DNA from: Streptomyces clavuligerus
GTDB taxonomy: Bacteria; Actinomycetota; Actinomycetes; Streptomycetales; Streptomycetaceae
Assembly (NCBI RefSeq): GCF_005519465.1
Contig: NZ_CP027859.1
Location: 1-64,000 of the forward strand
Length of the DNA: 64,000 bases
Direction: 5' to 3'
How positions within the stretch are numbered: the first letter of the stretch is position 1; each line of letters begins with the position of its first letter. Position numbers and translations under genes: made by a program. The notes beneath the pieces are model-generated. The model was not told the DNA's origin, made no database searches, and saw nothing but the letters and a program-made list of their open reading frames with translations. Of this stretch, positions 18,142 through 26,944 are shown one piece after another.

Positions 18142-19287
18142 TCAGGCCGGCCGGAGGGCCGTCGGCACCGGCCGCTGGTGAGGTCCGTCGTAGGAGGCGA
18201 GGGGGCGGATCAGTGTGTTGTGGGCGAGCTGTTCGGTGATGTGGGCGGTCCAGCCGGTGATCCGGCTCATCACGAAGATCGGGGTGAAGGTCGAGGTGTC
18301 GAACCCCATCAGGTGGTAGGCGAGACCTGCCGGGTAGTCCAGGTTGGGGTGGATGCCCTTGCGCTGGAGCATGGCGTGCCGCAGAGCCGTGTGCAGGGTG
18401 GCCAGTCGGGTCGCCTCGGGGTCGGCGGCGCGGGCCACCAGACGGTCCAGGGCGGTCTGCATGATCGGGACGCGGGAGTCGCCGTGCTTGTAGACGCGGT
18501 GGCCGAAGCCCATGATCTTCCGCTTGGCGGCGAGGGCCCCGTCCAGCCACTCCTGGGCCCGGTCCGGGTCGCCGATCTCCTCCAGCATGTGCATCACGGC
18601 CTCGTTGGCGCCGCCGTGCAGCGGTCCCTTGAGGGCGCCGACGGCGGCGGTGACCGCGCTGTAGAGGTCGGAGAGGGTGGAGGTGACGACCCGGGCGGTG
18701 AAGGTGGAGGCGTTGAAGCTGTGCTCGGCGTAGAGGACGAGGGAGATCTCGAAGCAGCGGACCGTGTCCGGGTCGGGGACCTCGCCGAAGCACATGTGGA
18801 AGAAGTTCTCCGCGTACCCGAGATCCGGGTCGGGGGAGATCGGGTCGAGACCCCGGCGGCGGCGGTGGTCGGCCGCGACCACGGTGGGCAGCTTCGCCAG
18901 CAGGGTGAGGGACTTGGTCCGGTTGGCGGCCGGGCTGCCGTCGTCCTCCGTCGGGTCCTCGGCGCCCAGGAAGCTGACGGCGGTGCGCAGCACATCCATG
19001 GGGTGGCAGGTGCGCGGCAGACCGGTCAGGAGTTCGGCGGTGGTGCGGTCCAGGGGCCGCAGCGCCCGTTCGCGCGCCTGGAAGTCGCGGAGTTCGGCCT
19101 CGTCGGGGAGTTCGCCGTGCCAGAGCAGGTGGGCGACTTCCTCGAAGGAGCGGCGGGCGGCCAGTTCCTGGACGGGATAGCCGCGATAGGTGAGGGAGTT
19201 GGTCTCCTGGATGACGGTGGAGATCTCGGTGGTATCGACGACGACACCGGCGAGACCCCGGTGGATCTCGGGCGCGGTGGCGGACAT
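18142..19287 (-). CDS. prpC: 2-methylcitrate synthase
   Basis: A 381-aa citrate-synthase-fold enzyme condensing propionyl-CoA with oxaloacetate. Conserved motifs are GPLHGGANEAV and GFGHRVYK with the catalytic His residues, and LDYPAG with FTPIFVMSRI near the end. ATG at 19287 is preceded by GGAGG. It is the last gene of prpD-prpB-prpC, 19 bases after prpB. Short length and context favour 2-methylcitrate synthase over housekeeping citrate synthase. Confidence 0.92.
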   Translation of the reverse strand: MSATAPEIHRGLAGVVVDTTEISTVIQETNSLTYRGYPVQELAARRSFEEVAHLLWHGELPDEAELRDFQARERALRPLDRTTAELLTGLPRTCHPMDVLRTAVSFLGAEDPTEDDGSPAANRTKSLTLLAKLPTVVAADHRRRRGLDPISPDPDLGYAENFFHMCFGEVPDPDTVRCFEISLVLYAEHSFNASTFTARVVTSTLSDLYSAVTAAVGALKGPLHGGANEAVMHMLEEIGDPDRAQEWLDGALAAKRKIMGFGHRVYKHGDSRVPIMQTALDRLVARAADPEATRLATLHTALRHAMLQRKGIHPNLDYPAGLAYHLMGFDTSTFTPIFVMSRITGWTAHITEQLAHNTLIRPLASYDGPHQRPVPTALRPA

Positions 19288-19306
19288 GGCGGGCCTCCGG
19301 TGCGGG

Positions 19307-20212
19307 TCAGTTTCCGGGCGGAAGGGTGAAGTCGTACACGGCTCCGTCGAAGGCCGTGTACTCCTCGTAGCCGAGGAGTTCATAGAGGCGGGAGCGGGTC
19401 TGCATACGGGGCAGCAGGGACTCCTGGGTGCCCTCGGCGGCGAGGGTGCGCAGCCCGTCCTCGACCGCGCCCATCGCGAGGCGCAGCAGGGTGACGGGGT
19501 AGAGCGCGATGTCGTAGCCGAGGTCCTGGAGGGTACGGGCGTCGAGCGGCCGGGACTTGCCGAACTCGGTCATGTTGGCGAGCAGGGGGACGGGCACCGC
19601 CGTGCGGAACGCTTCGAACTCGCGCTCGTCGGCCAGGGCCTCGGGGAAGATGGCGTCGGCACCCGCGTCGATGTACGCCTTCGCCCGGTCGATCGCCGCG
19701 TCGAGTCCTTCGACTGCGCGGGCGTCGGTGCGGGCCATGAGGAGGAAGTCCGGGTCGCGGCGGGCGTCGACGGCGGCGCGGATGCGGTGGGTCATCTCCG
19801 CGCGGGGGACGACGGTCTTGCCGTCGAGGTGGCCGCAGCGCTTGGGGTTGACCTGGTCCTCCAGGTGGAGTCCGGCGAGTCCGGCGTCCTCCATGAGCTG
19901 GACGGTGCGGGCGGCGTTCAGGGGTTCGCCGAAGCCGGTGTCGGCGTCGATGAGGACGGGCAGGTCGGTGACGCGGGTGGTCTGCTGGGCGCGGGCGGCG
20001 GCCTCGGTGGCGGTGGTGAGGCCGATGTCGGGCAGGCCGAGATCGGCGGCGAGCACCGCCCCGGAGAGATAGGCGGCCTCGAAGCCGGTGTCCTGGGCGA
20101 TCCGGGCGGAGAGCGGGTTGAGGACGCCGGGCATGAGCAGCAGCCGTCCGGTGGTGAGCCGTTCGCGCAGGGCGCGGCGGCGTTCGGCGGGGGTGGTGCG
20201 GGTGTGGAGCAT
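19307..20212 (-). CDS. prpB: 2-methylisocitrate lyase
   Basis: A 301-aa isocitrate-lyase/PEP-mutase-superfamily enzyme that splits 2-methylisocitrate to pyruvate and succinate. Key features are the YLSGAVLAADLGLPD start of the barrel, DADTGFG metal site, the catalytic loop NPKRCGHLDGK with its Cys, and ARTDARAVEG. Its ATG overlaps the prpD stop by one base (TGATG), so translation is coupled. Confidence 0.93.
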   Translation of the reverse strand: MLHTRTTPAERRRALRERLTTGRLLLMPGVLNPLSARIAQDTGFEAAYLSGAVLAADLGLPDIGLTTATEAAARAQQTTRVTDLPVLIDADTGFGEPLNAARTVQLMEDAGLAGLHLEDQVNPKRCGHLDGKTVVPRAEMTHRIRAAVDARRDPDFLLMARTDARAVEGLDAAIDRAKAYIDAGADAIFPEALADEREFEAFRTAVPVPLLANMTEFGKSRPLDARTLQDLGYDIALYPVTLLRLAMGAVEDGLRTLAAEGTQESLLPRMQTRSRLYELLGYEEYTAFDGAVYDFTLPPGN

Positions 20213-21720
20213 CAGAAGAGGCCCTTCGGCAGGGTCGCGTCGAATGCGGCGACGGCCTCGGTGTCGACGGCCGGGAAGAGTCTGTCGAGGTCGGTGGCGG
20301 CCAGTTCCGGCAGGTGTGCGGCGGTGTCGAGGAAGCGGCCCTGGTCGGCGGGGGTGACGGCGGTCCCGGCGAGGGTGTGGAACTTGGCGGTGTAGGCGGG
20401 GCGGTCGAAGGGCCGGGCCCCGGCCGGGTGGGCGTCGGCCACCGCCCGTTCGTCCTCGATCACCGTGCCGTCGTCCAGGGTGATCACCGCGCGTCCGCCG
20501 AAGGCCCGGCGCTGCGGGTCGGGGTCGTGGTACCGGCTGGTCCAGGCCGGGTCCTCCACGGTGGTGATCTTCCGCCACAGGGCGACGGTGCCGGGCCGCT
20601 GGGCGCGTTCGGGGGCGTAGGAGCGTTCGTGGTGCCAGACGCCGTCCTCCAGGGCGACGGCGAAGATGTAGGGCAGCGAGTGGTCGAGGGTCTCGCGGCT
20701 GGCGGCGGGGTCGTACTTCTGCGGGTCGTTCGCGCCGGAGCCGATGACATGGTGGGTGTGGTGGCTGGTGTGCAGGACGATCGAGCGGATCCTCTCCACC
20801 GGGCCGGTCTTCTCGCGGAGCCGCCGGGCCAGGTCGATGATGGCCTGGGCCTGGTACTCGGCGGAGTGCTCCTTGGTGTACGTGTCGAGGATGGCGCGCC
20901 TCGGCTCGCCGAGGGCGGGCAGTGACACGGTGTAGTCGGCGGTGGGCCCGTCGAGCATCCAGGCGAGGAAGCCGTCCTCGCCCTCGTAGATCGGGGACGG
21001 GGAGGTCTCGCCGCGCATCGCCCGGTCGACGGCCTCGATGGCGGCCTTCCCGGCGAAGGCGGGGGCGTACGCCTTCCAACTGGAGATCTCGCCCTTGCGG
21101 GACTGGCGGGTCGCGGTCGTGGTGTGCACGGTCTGCTGGACCGCCTGGTACACGGCCGGTGTCGGCAGCCGCAGCAGCGCGCCGATGCCGCAGGCGGTGG
21201 CCGCGCCGAGGTGGGCGACGTGGTCGATGCGGTGCTCGTGCAGGCAGATTCCCTTGACCAGGGCGACATGGATCTCGTACGCGGCGACGATGCCGCGCAG
21301 CAGATCGGCCCCGGTCCGGCCGGTGTGCTGGGCGACGGCGAGCAGCGGGGGGATGTTGTCGCCGGGGTGGGAGTAGTCGGCGGCGAGATAGGTGTCGTGG
21401 AAGTCCAGTTCACGGACGGCGGTGCCGTTCGCCCAGGCGGCCCACTCCGGGGAGACCCGGGCGCGGCTGCCGAAGACGGAGGCTCCGGGCGCCGTGGCCC
21501 GGTGGGCGGTGGCCTGGGCGCGGGCGACGGCGACCGGGCGGCGGGACAGGGAGGCGACCGCGACGGCGGCGTTGTCGATCACCCGGTTGACGGCCATGGC
21601 GACGCTGTCGGTCTCCAGTTCCTCCGTCGCGGTGGCGACGGCCGCCAGTTTCCAGGCGAGCTGCTCCTCGCGCGGGAGCCGGTCGGCGCTGGGGTGGACA
21701 CGGACGTGGTGCTCGATCAC
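20212..21720 (-). CDS. prpD: 2-methylcitrate dehydratase
   Basis: A 502-aa MmgE/PrpD-family protein starting at GTG 21720 with GGAGGAG upstream. Typical sequences are [42 protein letters not shown] and a C-terminal dehydratase lobe with [13 protein letters not shown]. It dehydrates 2-methylcitrate in the propionate-degrading methylcitrate cycle. First gene of the operon, divergent from the ScfR-type regulator. Confidence 0.93.
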   Translation of the reverse strand: MIEHHVRVHPSADRLPREEQLAWKLAAVATATEELETDSVAMAVNRVIDNAAVAVASLSRRPVAVARAQATAHRATAPGASVFGSRARVSPEWAAWANGTAVRELDFHDTYLAADYSHPGDNIPPLLAVAQHTGRTGADLLRGIVAAYEIHVALVKGICLHEHRIDHVAHLGAATACGIGALLRLPTPAVYQAVQQTVHTTTATRQSRKGEISSWKAYAPAFAGKAAIEAVDRAMRGETSPSPIYEGEDGFLAWMLDGPTADYTVSLPALGEPRRAILDTYTKEHSAEYQAQAIIDLARRLREKTGPVERIRSIVLHTSHHTHHVIGSGANDPQKYDPAASRETLDHSLPYIFAVALEDGVWHHERSYAPERAQRPGTVALWRKITTVEDPAWTSRYHDPDPQRRAFGGRAVITLDDGTVIEDERAVADAHPAGARPFDRPAYTAKFHTLAGTAVTPADQGRFLDTAAHLPELAATDLDRLFPAVDTEAVAAFDATLPKGLF

Positions 21721-21922
21721 GGGACTCCTCCGGGGGTGCCGGTCGGGGCTGCTGTGATCGAGCGTGCCTCGCGGCGGGTGCCCGGTGCCACTGCTCCACG
21801 CTGTGGAATCCGTACAGCGGCCATCCGTGATTCTGCGGAACCTGCGAATTCTGCGGATGCTACCTTCGCAGCTGTGGCGCGGTCGCGGCCCCGGTGCGGC
21901 GGCGGCCGGAGAGGAGGCGGTC
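21721..21922. promoter_or_regulatory. prpD / regulator divergent promoter region
   Basis: This 200-base divergent region holds a direct repeat ATTCTGCGGA at 21830-21839 and 21848-21857, interleaved with TGCGAA in the opposite sense and another TTCGCAG at 21866-21872. Related PrpR/RamB regulators bind TGCAA/TTGCA-type sites, so these TGCG repeats are good operator candidates (inference). Confidence 0.5.
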
Positions 21923-23365
21923 ATGGGACGACGGCCGACCGGACGCAGGATCTACGCCCATGCGAAGCTGCGGCGGCTCCGGCGCGAGCACGGGATGAAC
22001 CAGGTGGAGATGGCCCGTGCCCTGGCCATCTCCACCAGCTATGCCAACCAGCTCGAACAGAGCCAGCGCCCGCTGACCGCCCCGGTGCTGCTGCGGATCG
22101 CGGAGGTCTTCGGCGTCGACCCCGAGTACTTCTCCGAGGCGGACGAGGACCGGCTCGCCACCGATCTGCGGGCCGCGCTCGCGGACGAGGCGTGCGGGGC
22201 GGAGCTCCCGGGGGCGGAGGAGATCAATGAGGCGGCCCGGGACCACCCCGAGGTGGCGCGCGCCCTGGTGGCCCTGCACCGCCGCTACCGTGACACCGTG
22301 GAGCGGGCCACCGCGCTGGCGCCGGCCCGGTCCGGTGAGGCCGGGCTGGCTCCGGGTGAGCCGCACGACGAGGTACGGGACTTCTTCTACGCCCACCACA
22401 ACCACTTCGGGCCGCTCGACACCGAGGCCGAGCGGACGGCGGAGGCGCTGGAGCTGCGGCCGGGCCGCACCGCCGATCCGATCGCCGAACGGCTCACCGG
22501 GCGGCACGGTGTCAGGATCGTCCGCACGGCTCCGGGGCGGTCGTCCGACACCCGGCGCTACGACCCGGGGTCCGGGGTCCTGTTCCTGTCGCCCTGGCTG
22601 AGCGACGGGCAGCGCGCCTTCCAGCTCGCGACCCAGCTCGCGCTGCTGGAGCACGGCCCGCTGCTCGGCCGGCTCGCCGGTGACGGGCCTGAGCTGACCT
22701 CCCCGGAGTCCACGGCGCTGGCCCGGATCGGTCTGGCGAACTACTTCGCGGGGGCGCTGCTGATGCCGTACACCGCGTTCCACGAGGCCGCCGAGGAGGC
22801 CGGATACGACATCGAGCTGCTCTCCGCCCGCTTCGGTGTCGGCTTCGAGGCGGTCTGCCACCGGCTGAGCACGCTCCAGCGCACCGGGTGCCGGGGAGTG
22901 CCCTTCTCCTTCCTGCGGGTGGACCGTGCCGGGAACATCTCCAAGCGCCAGTCCGCGACCGACTTCCACTTCTCCCGGCTCGGCGGGACCTGCCCGCTGT
23001 GGACGGTGTACGAGGCGTTCTCCGCGCCCGGCCGGATACTGACCCAGGTCGCGGAGATGCCTGACGGCAAGCGGTACTTCTGGATCGCCCGGACCGTCAC
23101 CCGGGGCGGTTTCGGGCACCACGCGCCGCGCGCCGAGTTCGCCGTCGCGCTCGGCTGCGAGCTGCAGCACGCGCACCGGCTCGTCTACGCCGAGGGCGTC
23201 GCGCTGGACGCGCCCCGGGCCGCGACACCCATCGGTCTGGGCTGCCGGATCTGTGAGCGGCGGGACTGCGCGCAACGGGCCCGTCCGCCTGCCGGGGGAC
23301 GGCTGGCCATCGACCCGGACCGGCGGACCTATGTGCCGTACCCGGTGGAGCGTGTCCGTCCATGA
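21923..23365 (+). CDS. XRE / short-chain fatty acyl-responsive regulator of the prp operon
   Basis: 480 aa from ATG 21923 (GAGGAGG upstream). Residues ~10-65 are a helix-turn-helix of XRE type ([37 protein letters not shown]). The middle (about 170-320) is the IrrE/ImmA-like domain without a clear zinc HExxH. The C-terminus is the ScfR domain with [15 protein letters not shown] cysteines. This architecture matches PrpR/RamB regulators that sense acyl-CoA and control methylcitrate and glyoxylate genes. Divergent placement beside prpDBC strongly suggests it controls them. Confidence 0.88.
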   Translation: MGRRPTGRRIYAHAKLRRLRREHGMNQVEMARALAISTSYANQLEQSQRPLTAPVLLRIAEVFGVDPEYFSEADEDRLATDLRAALADEACGAELPGAEEINEAARDHPEVARALVALHRRYRDTVERATALAPARSGEAGLAPGEPHDEVRDFFYAHHNHFGPLDTEAERTAEALELRPGRTADPIAERLTGRHGVRIVRTAPGRSSDTRRYDPGSGVLFLSPWLSDGQRAFQLATQLALLEHGPLLGRLAGDGPELTSPESTALARIGLANYFAGALLMPYTAFHEAAEEAGYDIELLSARFGVGFEAVCHRLSTLQRTGCRGVPFSFLRVDRAGNISKRQSATDFHFSRLGGTCPLWTVYEAFSAPGRILTQVAEMPDGKRYFWIARTVTRGGFGHHAPRAEFAVALGCELQHAHRLVYAEGVALDAPRAATPIGLGCRICERRDCAQRARPPAGGRLAIDPDRRTYVPYPVERVRP

Positions 23366-24035
23366 CGGCGCGGACGCTCGGATCGTTCCCTCGCGGTGAT
23401 GGCGTACCGGGGATGCCGGTGCCCCGCGCAGGCAGTCCACCACCGGGCGCTCGCCCTCGGGTAGCGCGTCGGTGTCGACGAGGTCGAGGCGGGGCGGGCC
23501 CATGGCCTGCGCGGCCGGTGAGTCCGAGTGGCTGAGCCGGTCGTGGACCGCCCGCACCGCCCCGAGCGGATGCAGGAAAACTACATCTACTGGCGTACTG
23601 AATCGGACGTAGATCGTCTGGTCCTATCACGGCCGGAACACGCCTCATGTCCCATTGCGAACGGGCTCCCATGGGACCGTCCAAACGATCGGCGGCCCGC
23701 GCCGAGCCCGGATGTCCAGCGGCAGTTCCGCGATACCCGGATGGCCTCTACACCGAGTCCGCCTGCGGATTCACGAGTCTCACGGCGCCTCCGGTCGGGC
23801 AGGAAAAATCGCCGGAGCCCCGCCCCACAACTATCTTCAGCTATCTTCCGCCCGGCCAGAAGGGCCCATTGAGCCATTGTCCCGGCGCGAGAAATCGTCT
23901 GTCGGACCCTCCGCCCGCCCTGTTTGCCTGGGACACCACAGGTCAGAGCGGTCCACCGTCCTCCGGAACCGTTCTCACGCATGGCCTGATCCATTTGTGT
24001 ACCCCGAACAACGCGAGAGGAGTACCCGTTCAGTC
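23366..24035. other. Intergenic, no confident gene
   Basis: On the minus strand near 23400-23560 a protein-like stretch reads RAVHDRLSHSDSPAAQAMGP then RLDLVDTDALPEG, but it runs on antisense to the regulator and has no recognised family. Downstream base composition drops slightly before the AraC gene. The last bases hold its GAGAGGAG ribosome binding site. Confidence 0.3.
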
Positions 24036-24554
24036 ATGAAGATCACGATTGATACCCGGATCGAGAGCTACGCCGATGCCGCGGGACGGCTCCACGCCGC
24101 CTACACGGAACCGGCCCCCTCTCTCCCAGCGGCCCCGGGCGCGATTCCGGAGCCGTCCCCGCAGTCGGCGCTGCTCGACCGCATCGACGCGTTCATCGAT
24201 CAGCACCTCAGAGATCCCCTGCTGACTCCCCGGCGCATCGCGGTCCATCACCACATCTCCGTGCGCTGGCTCTATTCGCTGTTCGACGGCCGGGGTCTGA
24301 GCGTCACGGCGTCCATACGCCACCGCCGTCTCGAACGCTGCCGGGACGATCTCGTCCACACCTCACTGCCCATCCATCTGGTCGCGGCGCGCTGGTGCTT
24401 CTCCAGCCCCAGCACCTTCAGCAAGGCGTTCCGCGAGAAGTACGGTGTCTCCCCGCGCGCGTACCGGCAGCGGCGCGGGCGGGGCGCGGACGGTGCCGTA
24501 CCCGGTACGGCGGTCGCCGCCGCGGCGTTCCGCGTCTCCGCGCCCATCGTCTGA
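24036..24554 (+). CDS. Short AraC-type transcriptional regulator
   Basis: 172 aa from ATG 24036 (GAGAGGAG upstream). Residues ~50-150 form the double helix-turn-helix of AraC/XylS proteins: IDAFIDQHLRDPLLTPRRIA, HISVRWLYSLFDGRGLSVT, then WCFSSPSTFSKAFREKYGVS with PRAYR. The N-terminus is only ~45 residues, too short for the usual ~170-residue ligand-binding domain of this subfamily, so it is a minimal or truncated regulator. No clear target; neighbours are a dead lectin gene and the encapsulin operon. Confidence 0.75.
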   Translation: MKITIDTRIESYADAAGRLHAAYTEPAPSLPAAPGAIPEPSPQSALLDRIDAFIDQHLRDPLLTPRRIAVHHHISVRWLYSLFDGRGLSVTASIRHRRLERCRDDLVHTSLPIHLVAARWCFSSPSTFSKAFREKYGVSPRAYRQRRGRGADGAVPGTAVAAAAFRVSAPIV

Positions 24555-24762
24555 CGGTCCTGCGGGAAGCTGGAACTCCGCGGGACACGGTGCGCACTTC
24601 CGTCACAGAGCCCACTACAGAGATCGCCAAGAACTCTGCACACGGGGAACACTCTCGCCCCTTTCGCCTTCCTAGACTGCCGACTTGAAAGATTCCGGAA
24701 GGGGACCGGCACGCCGCCGGACCCCATGGACATATCACCGAATGGGATTGGGTGGTTCATTC

Positions 24763-25086
24763 ATGTTCAAGAATCTGGGTCGCACCGCGGGTATCACTCT
24801 GGCGACGACGGCGGCCGCTCTCTGAATAGGTTCTGTCCTGGCCGCTCCGGCTCAGGCGGCGCCGACCGCGTCCGCCTTTATCCACCAGCAGTCGGGCAGG
24901 TGTCTCGACGGCAGTGTCTCGCAGGGCATACGCCTCAACACCTGTAACACCGGCGCCTACCAGAGCTGGACCCAGGTGGGGAATGCCCTGCGGCACAGCC
25001 AGTCGGGCATGTGCCTGGACGGCAGCATTTCCGCCGGAGTGCGTCTCAACACCTGCAACCAGTCCGTCCACCAGAACTGGCTGTGA
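24763..25086 (+). pseudogene. Ricin-type lectin gene interrupted by an in-frame TGA
   Basis: The frame from ATG 24763 encodes a signal peptide (MFKNLGRTAGITLATTAAAL), then TGA at 24823-24825, then continues in the same frame IGSVLAAPAQAAPTASAF and a beta-trefoil lectin segment with two similar units: SGRCLDGSVSQGIRLNTC with QSW, and SGMCLDGSISAGVRLNTC with QNW, ending at 25084-25086. Each unit is a ricin-B carbohydrate-binding repeat. The reading frame is conserved on both sides of the stop, so a single nonsense change inactivated it. It was a ~107-aa secreted lectin. Confidence 0.7.
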
Positions 25087-25561
25087 CCATCCGCGGGCCG
25101 GTCCTCTCCGCGCCCGCGCCCGATTTCCGCTGATCGCCGCGCCGCCTCCGCACCACGCGGGGGCGGCGCGGCTCACTCCGCCGCGAGGGCGTCACCGTGC
25201 TGGACGACCTCGCCGAAGGCCGACCGGCCCGGTCCTGGGTTTGCCAGGCCGTCGAAGGCCAAGTGCAGGGTCGATGACCTGCTCCCGGCTCGGCTCCTCC
25301 AGCGCCAGCGGCTGCTCCTGGCCTTGCTCCTCCTCGGCCGCCGACTCCGGCACGGCCCGGAGTAGTGGCGAACAGCCGGAAGTATCCGGAGAAACCAGGT
25401 TTTTGGTCCTTCAAACAATGATGAACGCAGAAGCATCCGATCAGATGACAAGAGGGTCATTTTCTTCCGGCTGGCGGATCAGTCCTGGCTAGCGTCCTGG
25501 AGGTAGACGGGCACCGGGCCGGTGAGGCCCTGTGTTCCCCGTCCCGTTGAAGGGTGCTGTC
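25087..25561. other. Intergenic with an unidentified minus-strand scrap
   Basis: The minus strand around 25173-25260 ends HLAFDGLANPGPGRSAFGEV then VQHGDALAAE and a stop, with the look of a real C-terminus but no traceable gene upstream. The 100 bases before 25562 have lower GC and should carry the promoter of the encapsulin operon. Confidence 0.3.
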
Positions 25562-26944
25562 ATGACCGAGACGATCCAGCAGAGCCTGAGCGTCAAAGCC
25601 GCCAGGACACTGACCACCACGACCAAGACCATTCCGCAGCTCGCGTCGATCACGCCACGCTGGCTGCTGCGCCTGCTGCCCTGGACCGATCTGGAGTCCG
25701 GATTCCTGCGGGTGAACCGATGTCTGAGCTTTGTGCTCGGCGACGGCCGCATCGACACCTACTTCACCGGCGAACAGGCCCGTGTCATCCCCGAGGAACT
25801 GAGGGAACTGCCCTTCCTGCGCGGGGTGGAGGAAGAACGGCTGGCCGGAATCGCGGACCTGTTCGTCCAGGAGACCGCCGAGCCGGGCCAGGTCCTGCTG
25901 TCCCCCGGCACCCGGCCCGACCGGCTCTGGATCATCGCCCACGGCAAGGCCGAGAAGCGGGCCAGCGGCCCTTACGGCCAGGACGCCGTTCTCGCACTGC
26001 TCACCGCCGGGGACCACTTCGACGCCGGCGCGTGGCTGCGCGGCACCGAAGTCCCCTACGGCGTCACCGCCCTGACCTCCTGCGTCCTGCTCGGCATCGA
26101 GCGGGACCGCCTTCTCGACCTCGCCGGACAGGATGCGGAGCTGTTACGGGCGGTCGAGGAGTTCCGGGCCGCGCCGAGCACCGACGGCGGCGGGGCGCCG
26201 AGCGAGGTCGCCGCCGGGCACCAGGGGGAACCCCCGCTGCCACAGACCTTTGTCGACTACGAGGAGAACCCCCGGGAGTACGAGATCCAGATCGCCCAGA
26301 CGATCCTGCGGGTCCACTCCCGGGTCAGCGATGTCTTCAACTCCCCCATGGACCAGTTGGAGCAGCAGCTCCGGCTGACGGCGGAGTCCGTCCGGGAGCG
26401 GCAGGAGTACGAGATCCTCAACAACCCCGGCTTCGGGCTGCTCCACAACGTGCCGCCGGGGCAGCGGGTCACCACCCGCTCCGGGCCGCCAGGACCGGAC
26501 GATCTGGACGAACTGCTCACCCGGGTGTGGAAGAAGCCCGCCTTCTTCCTCGCCCATCCCCGGGCGATCGCTGCCTTCGGCCGTGAGTGCACCCGCCGGG
26601 GTGTGCCGCCGGTCATCCTGGAGGCGTTCGGCAGTTCCTTCCTCACCTGGCGCGGGGTGCCGCTCTTCCCCACGGACAAGATCCCGCTGGAGGGCGAGCA
26701 CGGCGAGCGGACCCGCATCCTGCTGCTGCGCGTCGGCGAGGAGGAACAGGGGGTCATCGGGCTGCGGCCGGCGAAGCTGCCCCATCAGAAGGAGCCGGGG
26801 CTGTCCGTCACTCCGATGGGCACCGACGGCAAGGGCATCGCCTCCCACTTGGTCACCGCCTACTTCTCCACGGCGGTCCTGGTCGACGATGCCCTCGCCG
26901 TTCTGGATGATGTCGAGGTCGGCGTCTACCATGATCTTCGCTGA
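25562..26944 (+). CDS. Family 2 encapsulin shell protein with cyclic-nucleotide-binding domain (EshA-like)
   Basis: 460 aa. The N-arm (SLSVKAARTLTTTTKTIPQL, WLLRLLPWTDLESGFLRVNR, residues 8-55) is characteristic of SrpI/EshA shell proteins. Residues ~78-200 form a CRP-type nucleotide-binding domain (FLRGVEEERLAGIADLF...WIIAHGKAEK). Residues ~225-460 are the HK97-like shell fold (FVDYEENPREYEIQIAQTIL, WRGVPLFPTDKIPL, GVYHDLR). Such proteins self-assemble into icosahedral nanocompartments around a cargo enzyme. Codon 195 is TTA (26144-26146), so translation should need the bldA tRNA. AAGGG lies 8 bases before ATG. It overlaps the cysteine desulfurase gene by 14 bases. S. griseus EshA affects development and antibiotic production (family knowledge). 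Confidence 0.9.
   Translation: MTETIQQSLSVKAARTLTTTTKTIPQLASITPRWLLRLLPWTDLESGFLRVNRCLSFVLGDGRIDTYFTGEQARVIPEELRELPFLRGVEEERLAGIADLFVQETAEPGQVLLSPGTRPDRLWIIAHGKAEKRASGPYGQDAVLALLTAGDHFDAGAWLRGTEVPYGVTALTSCVLLGIERDRLLDLAGQDAELLRAVEEFRAAPSTDGGGAPSEVAAGHQGEPPLPQTFVDYEENPREYEIQIAQTILRVHSRVSDVFNSPMDQLEQQLRLTAESVRERQEYEILNNPGFGLLHNVPPGQRVTTRSGPPGPDDLDELLTRVWKKPAFFLAHPRAIAAFGRECTRRGVPPVILEAFGSSFLTWRGVPLFPTDKIPLEGEHGERTRILLLRVGEEEQGVIGLRPAKLPHQKEPGLSVTPMGTDGKGIASHLVTAYFSTAVLVDDALAVLDDVEVGVYHDLR

Noticed and set aside
24823..24825. Selenocysteine or programmed readthrough at the lectin TGA
   Set aside because: The stop lies inside a signal peptide, no SECIS-like element or redox motif is visible, and a plain nonsense change is simpler.
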